Position numbers and translations under genes: made by a program. 64,000 bases of DNA, from assembly GCA_964626755.1 (NCBI GenBank), contig CAZVGO010000028.1, positions 1 through 64,000 on the forward strand, written 5' to 3'. Under the pieces are notes generated by a model. It saw only the letters and a list, made by a program, of their open reading frames with translations, made no database searches and was not told where the DNA came from. Source of the DNA: JACDAV01 sp964626755. Its GTDB lineage: Bacteria; Chloroflexota; Limnocylindria; Limnocylindrales; CSP1-4. Shown one piece after another: positions 1 through 9,095 of the stretch; the stretch's first letter is position 1, and each line of letters begins with the position of its first letter.

Positions 1-1145
<1,145 letters not shown>

Positions 1146-1279
1146 GAACGCACGACCTTGCGGTCGTGACGTGGTTCCGAGGGTCTGACCGCTCGCACAT
1201 CCTTACCGGATTTCCTACCACTCTTCAGTTGTTAAGGTGCAGCTTCCGGGGCATGACAGCCACCGGCGCAGAGCCCTGA

Positions 1280-1309
1280 ATGATGGGGCTTGGCGCCCTG
1301 GATTGTCAA
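1280..1309 (-). promoter_or_regulatory. rRNA promoter P2
   Basis: On the minus strand TTGACA (1304-1309) is followed after 18 bp by CATCAT (1280-1285), about 135 bp before the 16S start. The transcribed leader then contains CTTAACAACTGAAGAG near 1225-1240, reminiscent of an rrn boxA region. The -10 is a weak match, so this is the less certain of two tandem promoters. Confidence 0.5.
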
Positions 1310-1381
1310 ACCCGGGCGACCTCGCCGGCCGTTCCGACGGCCGACGGAATCGCCACCTCCGAGGAGGTGGCACGGCCGCGA

Positions 1382-1410
1382 ATGGTAGCGACGGCCGGTA
1401 AGGCTGTCAA
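1382..1410 (-). promoter_or_regulatory. rRNA promoter P1
   Basis: TTGACA (1405-1410) and TACCAT (1382-1387) on the minus strand are separated by exactly 17 bp, a near-consensus housekeeping promoter roughly 240 bp upstream of 16S. The stretch 1146-1511 between 16S and recR contains only these promoter signals and the rRNA leader; no gene is seen there. Confidence 0.7.
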
Positions 1411-1511
1411 ACCGTTTCGCGTGAGTTCGAATCATACCCGATTGAGGGCGTCCGGTCAACGCCAAATCGCACGCGTGTTCGAGCCCGGTCCGGGCCGCCC
1501 GGCGGTCGGTC

Positions 1512-2129
1512 TCAGACCGCTCGACGGCCCTGCAGCGCCCGGATCAGGGTGACCTCGTCGGCGTACTCGAGATCGCCCCCGACCGGCAGTCCTCGGGCAA
1601 TCCGGCTGACGAGCCCGACGACGCCTTCGAGGCGCTCCGCCAGGTACATCGCGGTCGCCTCGCCCTCAAGGTTCGGATTGGTCGCGAGGATCACCTCCTC
1701 GAGAGGCGTCCCGTCGCGCTTCGCCTTGTCGGCACGCTCGAGGAGCTCGCGGATCTTCAGCCGGTCCGGCCCGACCCCGTCGATCGGCGAGATGGCTCCG
1801 TGGAGGACGTGGTAGAGGCCCCTGAACTCACCGGTTCGCTCGAGCGCCAGGACGTCCAGCGGCTCCTCGACGACGCACAGCCGGCGGGAGTCGCGCTCGT
1901 CGTCCCGGCAGATCGGGCAGAGCGGCGCGTCGCTGATGTTGAAGCAGCGGTCGCAGAAGACGACCTGGTCGCGGACCGCGACGAGGGCCGCCGCCAGAGT
2001 TCGAGCCTCCCCCTCCTGGGCCCGGAGGAGGTGAAAGGTCAGGCGCTGGGCGGTTTTCGGGCCGATCCCCGGCAGACGGGCGAACGACTCGATGAGCCGG
2101 GCGACCGGCTCGATCAGCAGGGTCGGCAC
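1512..2129 (-). CDS. recR: Recombination protein RecR
   Basis: 205 aa, the usual RecR length. RecR acts with RecO/RecF to load RecA at gaps. Visible in order: the helix-hairpin-helix region (SFARLPGIGPKTAQRLTFHLL, residues about 15-35, with the GIGPKTA core), a four-cysteine zinc site (C59, C62, C71, C74), then the Toprim region with VVEEP and ATNPNLEGEATA. The GTG start at 2127-2129 lies 14 bp after the ybaB stop and gives the correct N-terminus; a longer open frame upstream is shadow. dnaX-ybaB-recR order is conserved in many bacteria. Confidence 0.96.
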   Translation of the reverse strand: MPTLLIEPVARLIESFARLPGIGPKTAQRLTFHLLRAQEGEARTLAAALVAVRDQVVFCDRCFNISDAPLCPICRDDERDSRRLCVVEEPLDVLALERTGEFRGLYHVLHGAISPIDGVGPDRLKIRELLERADKAKRDGTPLEEVILATNPNLEGEATAMYLAERLEGVVGLVSRIARGLPVGGDLEYADEVTLIRALQGRRAV

Positions 2130-2143
2130 GGCGCGGCGGGCGC

Positions 2144-2446
2144 CTAGAGACCGGGCAGCTTCAGGCCGCCGGTCACGGCGGCCATCTTCTGCTCGGCGAG
2201 GTCGCGCGACGCACGCAGCGCGTCGTTGACCGCGGCGACGATGAGGTCCTGGAGCATCTCCACGTCGGATGGGTCGACCGCGGTCGGATCGATCGTGACC
2301 GTGACGAGCTCCTGCTTGCCGGTCACCGTCGCTCGTACGACCCCGCCGCCCGCCGATCCCTCGACCGTCGCGGCCTCGAGCTCGGACTGGATCCGGCCGA
2401 GCTCCTGCATCATCTGCTGCTGGAGCCGCTGCAGGTTCATGCCCAT
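2144..2446 (-). CDS. ybaB: YbaB/EbfC family nucleoid-associated protein
   Basis: 100 aa, typical for the family. It binds DNA as a dimer and is encoded between dnaX and recR in many bacteria. Visible: an N-terminal helix (NLQRLQQQMMQELGRIQSEL), the central sheet with GGGVVRATVTGKQELVTVTIDP, and a C-terminal helical segment ending GGLKLPGL. The ATG start (2444-2446) has a strong Shine-Dalgarno sequence, GGAGGAG, just upstream. No enzymatic motif is expected. Confidence 0.93.
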   Translation of the reverse strand: MGMNLQRLQQQMMQELGRIQSELEAATVEGSAGGGVVRATVTGKQELVTVTIDPTAVDPSDVEMLQDLIVAAVNDALRASRDLAEQKMAAVTGGLKLPGL

Positions 2447-2505
2447 CGTGGGGTCTCCTCCTCGGACGCGCGGTGCGCCGCCAAGTGTGCGGGATTCGGG
2501 CTGCG

Positions 2506-4140
2506 TCAGCTGACCTCGCCCACGTCGACGAGGTCGTCGGCGAAGATCCGCTTCGCCTCGGCGAGGACGAATGCGGCGTCCGAGTCGGACGGGATCGGGA
2601 CCACGTCGATGTTCGTCGCAATGCAGCGAACCCCGACGGCGCGGCCGAGGAGCTGCCCGACCGCGGCCTCGATGTCGGGTCGCTTCCGCTCGGCGACCTC
2701 CTTGAGGAACGCCTTGGCCTCCGGGAAGCCGAGGACGACGACGTTGTCGTCGACGCTCAGTGGCCGGCACTCGGAGATCACGGCCTTCGTCGCGGGGCGG
2801 GCCGAGCCGACGAGCTCCGGCCAGCCGGCGAGCAGAGTCGCGAGGTCGCCGGAAGGGGCGGCCGCCGCCGCGGCCTCGGCCCGCGGCCCCTCGCTTGGCG
2901 CGGCCTCGATCGCGGCCGGCGCGGGCTGGGCCTGCTTGCGTGCCGGTCGGGCCGGAGGGGGCGGCGGTTCAGCCGCCTCCTTGCGGGCCGCGGGCGGCGG
3001 AGCGGCCTTTGCAGGCTCGGTGGGTGTTGCCGGTTCGGTCACCTTCGCTGGCGCAGTGGCGGCGGGCAACGTTACCCGATTGGCAGCGGGAGCCCCGTCG
3101 GCCGCGTCGGTGAAGAGCGCGAGCTCGAGCTGGAGGCGGAGGCCGCCGATCCCCGCCCGACTCGGGTCGATCCCCGCCAGCCGTCGGGCCGCGGCGGCAA
3201 GCCGCGCGGGAGACGGCCCGTCCGGGGCCTTGCCCGACAGCCCCGCGACCAGTGCCGCCCGAACGGCGTCGACGAGCTGATCGAGGAAGACGCGCGCGTC
3301 CCGGCCCCGATTCTCGAGTCCGTCGAGAATCGCGATCCCGGCAGCTGGATCGCCTGAGACGATCGCGCGGAGGAACCCATCGACCGACTCCGCGTCGGCG
3401 AGTCCGAGCAGGTCGCGGACCCGCGACTCGTCGAGCCGGTCGCCGCCCGATGCGAGGAGCTGGTCGAGCATCGACTCCGCGTCGCGCATCCCGCCGGCGG
3501 CGAGACGGGCGATCAGGTTGACTGCGCCGGGCTCCGCCGCCCGACCGTCGGCCTCGAGGATCCGGGTCAGCTTGCCCTCGATCTCGGGCACCGTCAGGCG
3601 CCGGACGTCGTAGCGCTGGAGGCGCGACAGGATCGCGGGCGGGAACTCCTGCGGATGGGTGGACGCGAACATGAACACGACGAAGTCGGGCGGCTCCTCG
3701 AGCGACTTGAGCAGGGCGTTCCAGGCGTCCTTCGTGATCTGGTGGGCCTCGTCGAGGATGTAAACCTTCCGCCGCAGCTCGGATGGCGCGTAGTTCAGCC
3801 GGTCGCGCAGGTCGCGGATTGCGTCGATCCCGCGAGTCGACGCCGCGTCGATCTCGACGAGGTCCAGCGTCCGGCCTTCGCGGATCGCGACGCACGACGG
3901 GCACACATCGCACGGATCGCCGTCGCGCAGGTCGGTGCAGTTGACGGCCTTGGCGAGGATCCGGGCGAGTGACGTCTTGCCCGTCCCGCGCGGGCCCACG
4001 AAGAGGACCGCGTGCGCGACCCGGTCGGTTCGGACGGCGTTACGAAGCGTCTCGACGACGGCTTCCTGGCCGACGATCTGACCGAACGTCTGGGCCCGCC
4101 AGCGCCGGTAGAGAGCCTGATGCGGTGCAGTCGAGGTCAC
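2506..4140 (-). CDS. dnaX: DNA polymerase III subunit gamma/tau
   Basis: 544 aa clamp-loader ATPase. Visible: Walker A GPRGTGKTS (about residues 49-57), the zinc-binding cysteines in NCTDLRDGDPCDVCPSC, the DEAH Walker B (DEAHQ), the sensor region STHPQEFPPAILSRLQRYD, and a long Ala/Pro-rich linker (about 355-430) before a C-terminal tau-like domain. It follows the SRP RNA gene and precedes ybaB and recR. I see no obvious slippery A-run that would make a short gamma form. Confidence 0.96.
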   Translation of the reverse strand: MTSTAPHQALYRRWRAQTFGQIVGQEAVVETLRNAVRTDRVAHAVLFVGPRGTGKTSLARILAKAVNCTDLRDGDPCDVCPSCVAIREGRTLDLVEIDAASTRGIDAIRDLRDRLNYAPSELRRKVYILDEAHQITKDAWNALLKSLEEPPDFVVFMFASTHPQEFPPAILSRLQRYDVRRLTVPEIEGKLTRILEADGRAAEPGAVNLIARLAAGGMRDAESMLDQLLASGGDRLDESRVRDLLGLADAESVDGFLRAIVSGDPAAGIAILDGLENRGRDARVFLDQLVDAVRAALVAGLSGKAPDGPSPARLAAAARRLAGIDPSRAGIGGLRLQLELALFTDAADGAPAANRVTLPAATAPAKVTEPATPTEPAKAAPPPAARKEAAEPPPPPARPARKQAQPAPAAIEAAPSEGPRAEAAAAAAPSGDLATLLAGWPELVGSARPATKAVISECRPLSVDDNVVVLGFPEAKAFLKEVAERKRPDIEAAVGQLLGRAVGVRCIATNIDVVPIPSDSDAAFVLAEAKRIFADDLVDVGEVS

Positions 4141-4181
4141 GACGCTCCTGCGGACTCGCGCGCGGAAATGGAAGTCAGGTT

Positions 4182-4448
4182 GCCGTGCACCCTCCGTCGA
4201 GCTGGACGTCCCCGCGCCCGCCGCAACGAGCGACTCGGACCAGGCCGTTCCGCGGCACCCGACGAAGATCGCTTAGTGCTGCTTCCTTCCGGATCTGACA
4301 CGGTTCGCGAGTCGCCGCTGCGCGGGACCCGGCCCTCAACGTCGCTCGAGGCGTCGGCATTCGAGGACGGAGACCTCGGGAGGGGATTCAGCCCTGCTGG
4401 AGCGGATTGCAGGTACAGGGCACCGCTAGTTCCCCGCCTAGCACGGCT
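4182..4448 (-). ncRNA. ffs: Signal recognition particle RNA, long form with Alu domain
   Basis: The minus strand contains the SRP symmetric/asymmetric loop core CAGATCCGGAAGGAAGCAGC (around 4272-4300) and, 5' of it, an Alu-domain-like segment with GCCGTGCTAGGCGGGG and TGCCCTGTACC. The ends pair: GCCGTGC at 4442-4448 with GCACGGC at 4182-4188, giving a ~267-nt RNA of the Bacillus type rather than the short 4.5S type. A -10 TACACT (4455-4460) sits 7 nt before the inferred 5' end. Adjacent dnaX-ybaB-recR and tRNA-Ser match the arrangement known from Gram-positive bacteria. Confidence 0.93.
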
Positions 4449-4512
4449 CGCAGAGTGTACCGCGGACGCCCTCGTCGTGACCGCGAGGGATCCGCCCACC
4501 GGAGGGGCGATG

Positions 4513-4600
4513 TGGCGGAGAGGGCGGGATTCGAACCCGCGACGCGTTGCCGCGAACCGCATTTCCAGTGCGGCGCCATAGTCCACTAGGCGACCTCTCC
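4513..4600 (-). tRNA. tRNA-Ser(GGA)
   Basis: 88 nt including encoded CCA (4513-4515). The acceptor stem pairs GGAGAGG with CCTCTCC; the anticodon loop is CTGGAAA within a CCGCA/TGCGG stem, giving anticodon GGA (codons UCC/UCU). It has a long variable arm and a GGTTCGAATCC T-arm. It lies upstream of the SRP RNA gene. Confidence 0.96.
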
Positions 4601-4657
4601 GGGGATACGTAACCGGCCGGGGTTCGCCGGCCGGTCTTGTCCGGGCTTCGCAGGCGA

Positions 4658-4743
<86 letters not shown>

Positions 4744-4772
4744 GCCGGAGAGGATACCAAGGGTCCCTGCGG

Positions 4773-5222
4773 TCAGGGCGCGCGGTTGCCGGAGGCCGCG
4801 GCGAACAGCTCCTCCGCCTCATCCCTGCGGATGCCGCTGACGATGCGGACGCGGCGAGGCAGTCGGTCGTGCTGGGCAAGCTGGAGAACCGTCCCGGCGG
4901 CGCCGTCGACGTGGTTCGGCAGCGCGTAGACGAGCGCCTCGACGTCGCTCTCGAGGAGCGCCCCGACGCACATCGCGCACGGCTCGAGGGTCGTGAAGAT
5001 CGTCGCGTCGGCGAGCCTCGATGTGTCGAGCTTGCGGGCCGCCTCACGCAGCGCGACGACGACGGCGTGGGCGGTCGGATCGTTCGTCTCCCGGACCCGG
5101 TCGTGGGCCCGCGCGACCATGGCCTCGTCGACGACCGCGACGGCGGCGATCGGGCGCTCTCCGCGGGCGAGCGCCTTCCGCGCCTCGGCGAGCGCCTCGC
5201 CCATGAACAGCTCGTAGTTCAT
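4773..5222 (-). CDS. TadA-like deaminase lacking the catalytic glutamate
   Basis: 149 aa with the cytidine/tRNA-adenosine deaminase fold, closest by eye to TadA/GuaD-type nucleoside deaminases. Zinc ligands are present: H52 in the motif PTAHA and C82/C85 in EPCAMC. The proton-shuttling glutamate of the invariant H-A-E motif is replaced: the sequence reads HAV (V54), checked codon by codon (CAC GCC GTC). The P-[VI]-G-A motif is also PIAA. Start ATG 5220-5222 follows a -10 TATGAT by 7 nt, so the mRNA is probably leaderless. It may be an inactive paralogue or have a changed chemistry. The longer open frame upstream, opposite the phosphofructokinase gene, is not coding. Confidence 0.85.
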   Translation of the reverse strand: MNYELFMGEALAEARKALARGERPIAAVAVVDEAMVARAHDRVRETNDPTAHAVVVALREAARKLDTSRLADATIFTTLEPCAMCVGALLESDVEALVYALPNHVDGAAGTVLQLAQHDRLPRRVRIVSGIRRDEAEELFAAASGNRAP

Positions 5223-5303
5223 GGAGCCGATCATACAGGCGCACCCGTCGGGGCCATCGCCCCCGACGCCGGGCACCGGGATCGCGCTAGCATGGTGCGC
5301 GCG

Positions 5304-6488
5304 ATGGCTCGAACTCGAACGCGACGAATCGGAATCCTCACCGGCGGCGGCGACGTGCCCGGCCTCAACGCCGTGATCAAGAGCGTCGTCTACAGGGCGA
5401 CCGAGATGGGCTCCGAGGTCGTCGGGATCCGGCGCGGCTGGGAAGGCCTCACCCACGGCCGGATCGGTCCGGAATTCGACCCCGACTACATCCGCGTCCT
5501 CGACCGGGCGAACACCAGGACGATCGACCGGACCGGCGGCACGGTCCTCCATACGTCGCGCACGAACCCGCGCAAGATGGGCGAATCGGCACTCCCCGCG
5601 ACGCTCGACGCCGGCCAGCGCAAGGGGCTCCACGCGGACGACGGCGTGTACGACCTGACGCCGGTCGTCCTCGACCACGTCGAGGCGCTCGGCCTCGACG
5701 TGCTGGTCACGATCGGCGGCGACGACACGCTGAGCTACTCGCAGGTGCTCGTCAACGCGGGCGTGCCGCTGGTGGCGATCCCCAAGACGATGGACAACGA
5801 CGTCCAGGGCACCGAGTACTGCATCGGGTTCTCGACCGCGATCACCCGGGCCAAGGAGTCGATCAACCGGCAGCGGACGACCCTCGGGTCGCACGAGCGG
5901 ATCGGCGTGTTCCGGATCTTCGGGCGGGATGCCGGCTTCTCGGCGCTCTACACCGCCTACGTCACTTCGTCGCGCTGCCTCATCCCGGAGGTGCCGTACA
6001 ACCTCGACCGGCTCTCCGAGCTCCTCGCCTGGGACCACGACAACAACCCGAGCCGGTATGCCCTGGTGATCACCGCCGAGGGCGCGATCTGGGAGGGAGC
6101 GAAGGTCGCGCCAATCGGCGAAGCCGACGCGTTCGGGCACAGGCACAAGGCGAACATCGGCGAGGCACTCGCCGCCGAGCTCAAGCGCCGGACGGGGATT
6201 GAGACGGTCGCCTCGGAGCTGACCTACGACCTCCGGAGCGGCGAGCCGGACTCGCTCGACTCGATGGTCGCGATCACGTTCGCGAACGTCGCCATGGACC
6301 TCGTCGAGTCGGGCACGACGGGCCGGATGGTCGCGATCCGGGACGGGAAGTACGCCCATACGTCGCTGCCGGACCCGGCCCTCGGGCCGCGCAAGGTCGA
6401 CGTCGCGACGATGTACAACGTCGAGCGCTTCCGGCCGCGCTACGACGGGAAGGCGGGCGACCCGCTGCTGCTGGTGGGCCTCGACTGA
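5304..6488 (+). CDS. 6-phosphofructokinase, PPi-type active site
   Basis: 394 aa. It phosphorylates fructose 6-phosphate in glycolysis. Visible: TGGGDVPGLN near the N-terminus (phosphoryl donor loop), GGDDT where ATP enzymes have GGDGS, PKTMDND where ATP enzymes have PGTIDND, and the substrate loop IGVFRIFGRDAGF. The Asp and Lys in these two loops are the established marks of pyrophosphate-dependent enzymes, so PPi is the likely donor (inferred). Start chosen at MARTRT; a -10 TAGCAT lies 10 nt upstream, so the transcript may be leaderless. An ATG at 5292 is an alternative. Confidence 0.9.
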   Translation: MARTRTRRIGILTGGGDVPGLNAVIKSVVYRATEMGSEVVGIRRGWEGLTHGRIGPEFDPDYIRVLDRANTRTIDRTGGTVLHTSRTNPRKMGESALPATLDAGQRKGLHADDGVYDLTPVVLDHVEALGLDVLVTIGGDDTLSYSQVLVNAGVPLVAIPKTMDNDVQGTEYCIGFSTAITRAKESINRQRTTLGSHERIGVFRIFGRDAGFSALYTAYVTSSRCLIPEVPYNLDRLSELLAWDHDNNPSRYALVITAEGAIWEGAKVAPIGEADAFGHRHKANIGEALAAELKRRTGIETVASELTYDLRSGEPDSLDSMVAITFANVAMDLVESGTTGRMVAIRDGKYAHTSLPDPALGPRKVDVATMYNVERFRPRYDGKAGDPLLLVGLD

Positions 6489-6669
6489 CGGTTCGGCCGC
6501 GGCTAGCCGGGTTCTCCTACGCACTGGCTGCGTGGTAGGACGGGATGCAGGGCGTCCGGGGCCCTGGCCCGCTGTCGCCTGAGCACGGGAATCGCGTCGC
6601 GGCGGTCGCTTCACGGATTCGAGCGCGTCTACCACGCACGCCATGCGTATGTGAGGCGCGGTCGAAGTC
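6489..6669. other. Convergent intergenic region with hairpin
   Basis: 181 bp between two converging genes. It holds an imperfect inverted repeat (CCTACGCA ... TGCGTGGTAGG, about 6515-6540) that could end transcription from either side, although no T-run follows. Nothing else was seen. Confidence 0.35.
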
Positions 6670-7551
6670 TCAGGACTCGAGGCCGGACCGCGAGCGGATC
6701 GTTCGGGCGAGGGCCGACATGTCGTCGTCGGCGTGGCCGTCGGCGATGAGGTCGGCCTCGTAGCCCGAGACGAGGGCCGTGACCGGCAGGTCGGCGCCGA
6801 GCTCCCGGGCGAGCTGGAGTGCGATCTCCAGGTCCTTCCGGTGGAGCGCGACCTTGAAGCCGAGCGGATAGTCGTTCTTCATCATTCGCTCGCTCCGGTT
6901 GGCGAGGACCCAGCTCTGGGCGGCGCCGCCCGACAGTGCCCCGACGACCTGCTCGACGTCGAGGCCTGCCTTGAGCGCGAGGACGATCCCCTCGGCGACA
7001 CCGACATAGGTCCCGGCGAGGATCACCTGGTTCACGGCCTTGACCGCCTGGCCGGCGCCGATCGGGCCGACATGGGTGATCGTCCGGCCCATCGCGGCGA
7101 GGATCGAGCCCGCCCGCTCGACTGCCGCCCGACTGCCGCCGACGAAGATCGTCAACGTTGCGTTCTTCGCGCCCTCGCTCCCACCGGAGACCGGTGCGTC
7201 GACCATCGCGACGCCCAGTTTGGCAAGGCGTGATGCGAAGTCACGTGTCCCCGACGGCGAAATCGTCGAGCAGTCGATCACGAGGAGACCCTTGTGGGCG
7301 CCTTCGGCGACGCCGTGCCGGCCGAACAGGACGTTTTCGACGTCGGGCGTATCGGACACGCACGTCACGACCACGTCCGACGTCTTCGCCACAGCTGCGG
7401 GGGTCGGCGCGCCGGTCGCACCCAGCTCGATGAGCGTCCCGGCACGGCCGGGAGTCCGGTTCCAGACGGTCAGCGGGAAGCCGGCCTGCCGGAGGTTGGT
7501 CGCCATCGCGGCGCCCATCGTGCCGAGCCCCACGAACCCGATTCGTTCCAC
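6670..7551 (-). CDS. NAD(P)-dependent beta-hydroxyacid dehydrogenase (3-hydroxyisobutyrate/tartronate semialdehyde reductase family)
   Basis: 293 aa. Visible: N-terminal Rossmann motif GFVGLGTMGAAMA, substrate-binding DAPVSGGSEGA, and the catalytic Lys in GQAVKAVNQ, then the all-helical C-terminal domain. The family reduces tartronate semialdehyde or oxidises 3-hydroxyisobutyrate or related acids; the substrate cannot be told from sequence. GTG at 7549-7551 is preferred because GAGGAG lies 5 nt upstream; a second in-frame GTG at 7557 overlaps that ribosome site. A possible promoter TTCACC-N16-TAGCAT lies around 7595-7625. Confidence 0.88.
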   Translation of the reverse strand: MERIGFVGLGTMGAAMATNLRQAGFPLTVWNRTPGRAGTLIELGATGAPTPAAVAKTSDVVVTCVSDTPDVENVLFGRHGVAEGAHKGLLVIDCSTISPSGTRDFASRLAKLGVAMVDAPVSGGSEGAKNATLTIFVGGSRAAVERAGSILAAMGRTITHVGPIGAGQAVKAVNQVILAGTYVGVAEGIVLALKAGLDVEQVVGALSGGAAQSWVLANRSERMMKNDYPLGFKVALHRKDLEIALQLARELGADLPVTALVSGYEADLIADGHADDDMSALARTIRSRSGLES

Positions 7552-7630
7552 TCGCACTCCTCACGACACGCGGCCGGCGGCCGCCCGGCCATGCTAGCGC
7601 CGCGCGGCGGGCGGTGAACGGGTCGCCGGG

Positions 7631-8758
7631 TCAGGCGAGGGTGAAGCCGGAGAAGAGCAGCGTCGCGAGGACGAGGGCGAGGACGAGGTTGGCGACCGAT
7701 GCGATGGCGAAGACGGCCACCGGACGGCCACCCGCTTCTCGCAGAGCTGCCGGCCGGAACTCGAGGCCGATGCAGACGAATGCGAGGATGAAGAACCAGA
7801 CCCGCAGGTTCGTCCCGGCGACCGCCACGATGTCACTCGCGGCCTTCGTGTCCGCGGCGGTATTGATGAACAGGGTTGCGATGGCCGAGGCGGCGAGGAA
7901 GCCGAGGATGAACTTCGGGAAGCGCTGCCAGAGCGCGCCCAGGCCGACCGTCGCGCCCTCGACCCGCTCGACCCGGAAGACGAAGTACGCGGTGAGCAGC
8001 ACCGCGACGATCCCCATCATCGCGTTCTGCGTCGACTTGACGATCGCCGCGATCTTCAGGGCGTCCTCGCCGACGATCGTGCCCGCGGCAGTGACCGCGG
8101 CGGTCGTGTCGATGTTCCCGCCGATCCAGGCGCCGGCGACAGCCGGACTCAGCGCGAGCTGCTGGGCGAGCCAGGGCTGGATGAAGATCGAGGGCAGGGC
8201 GAAGATGATGACGAGGCTCGTGACGTAGGCGAGCTGCTCGCGGCGAGCCGACACCGCTCCTGCGGCCGCGATCGCGGCGCTGACACCGCAGATCGACACG
8301 GCCGCGGACAGGAGCGCCCGCACCTTCATGTCGATCCCGAGGAGGCCACCCACCCACCACGAGATGAGGAACACGCCCGAGATCAGGACGACCGACTGGA
8401 CGATCGCCGGGCCGGCCGCGCGGGCGATGATCGCGAGGTTGATCGAGGCGCCCAGCAGGACGAGGCCGGTCTTGATGAGGAACTCGGTCCGAAAGGCGAC
8501 CTTCAGGCGCTCCCGGAGGCCGAGCGCCCTGAGGACGGCCGCGGCGGCGAGGCCGACGAGGATCGCGTAGATCGGGAACTCGACCGACCTGAGCCAGTTG
8601 ACCGTGGGGAACCAGGTGGCCACGTTCGTGTCGAGGTAGCGGACGAGCCCTCCGAGCGCGAGGAGGAGGATGAGCGACGCGGCCGCCCAGCCCCAGCGGG
8701 CGATTCCCGGGGCCTCGATCGGCGCCGCGATCGGCCGGGCGACCTCTGCCCCGCTCAC
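7631..8758 (-). CDS. YeiH/UPF0324 family putative sulfate exporter
   Basis: 375 aa integral membrane protein with about ten hydrophobic segments. Family marks: FLIKTGLVLLGASINL, SICGVSAAIAAAG, GNIDTTAAVTAAGTI, KSTQNAMMG and the C-terminal FILAFVCIGLEFR. The family is annotated as putative sulfate exporters, largely by inference. The start overlaps the stop of the upstream 50-aa membrane ORF by 4 nt, so translation is probably coupled. Confidence 0.88.
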   Translation of the reverse strand: MSGAEVARPIAAPIEAPGIARWGWAAASLILLLALGGLVRYLDTNVATWFPTVNWLRSVEFPIYAILVGLAAAAVLRALGLRERLKVAFRTEFLIKTGLVLLGASINLAIIARAAGPAIVQSVVLISGVFLISWWVGGLLGIDMKVRALLSAAVSICGVSAAIAAAGAVSARREQLAYVTSLVIIFALPSIFIQPWLAQQLALSPAVAGAWIGGNIDTTAAVTAAGTIVGEDALKIAAIVKSTQNAMMGIVAVLLTAYFVFRVERVEGATVGLGALWQRFPKFILGFLAASAIATLFINTAADTKAASDIVAVAGTNLRVWFFILAFVCIGLEFRPAALREAGGRPVAVFAIASVANLVLALVLATLLFSGFTLA

Positions 8759-8907
8759 GGGACGAAGCCCTTCACGATGACGCCGGCGAGGACAAGCGCG
8801 AGGAGCACGAGCCCGACGATCGTCGCCAGCCAGTCCTCGTTGATCGATCGGCGCGAGGCCGTCTCAACCGGCGGCGCTGCCGTCTCGGTCGGTGCCGGTT
8901 GGACCAT
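8755..8907 (-). CDS. Single-pass membrane protein, detached N-terminal segment of a YeiH transporter
   Basis: 50 aa: a hydrophilic Pro/Ala-rich N-terminus, then INEDWLATIVGLVLLALVLAG, one transmembrane helix. The E-D-W-x-A plus helix pattern resembles the N-terminal segment of longer YeiH-family proteins (from memory), as if that segment were split off. ATG 8905-8907 was chosen because GGAGGGAG lies 4 nt upstream; an ATG at 8937 would add 10 residues without a ribosome site. Its stop overlaps the yeiH start. An inverted repeat CCTACTG-GTT-CAGTAGG (about 8945-8963) lies upstream and could be an operator or hairpin. Confidence 0.7.
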   Translation of the reverse strand: MVQPAPTETAAPPVETASRRSINEDWLATIVGLVLLALVLAGVIVKGFVP

Positions 8908-9095
8908 CCCGCTCCCTCCGCGTGGTTGCCTGTTCACACCAATCTCCTACTGGTTCAGTAGGGGATCATCCGCAGGCTACCACAGGACGCCGGCGGAAAC
9001 GCATTCGCGGCGAGGGGCGGTCCAGCGAGGGCGATCACCGCGCCTTCGCGGGTTCGCTACGCTGATCGGGTGAACGACACGAGGCTCGGCGTGGC

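Noticed and set aside
4773..6644. A 623-residue open frame opposite the phosphofructokinase gene
   Set aside because: Only its last 149 residues are the TadA-like protein. The rest is the high-GC shadow of the phosphofructokinase gene, and the -10/ATG at 5222 explains the start.
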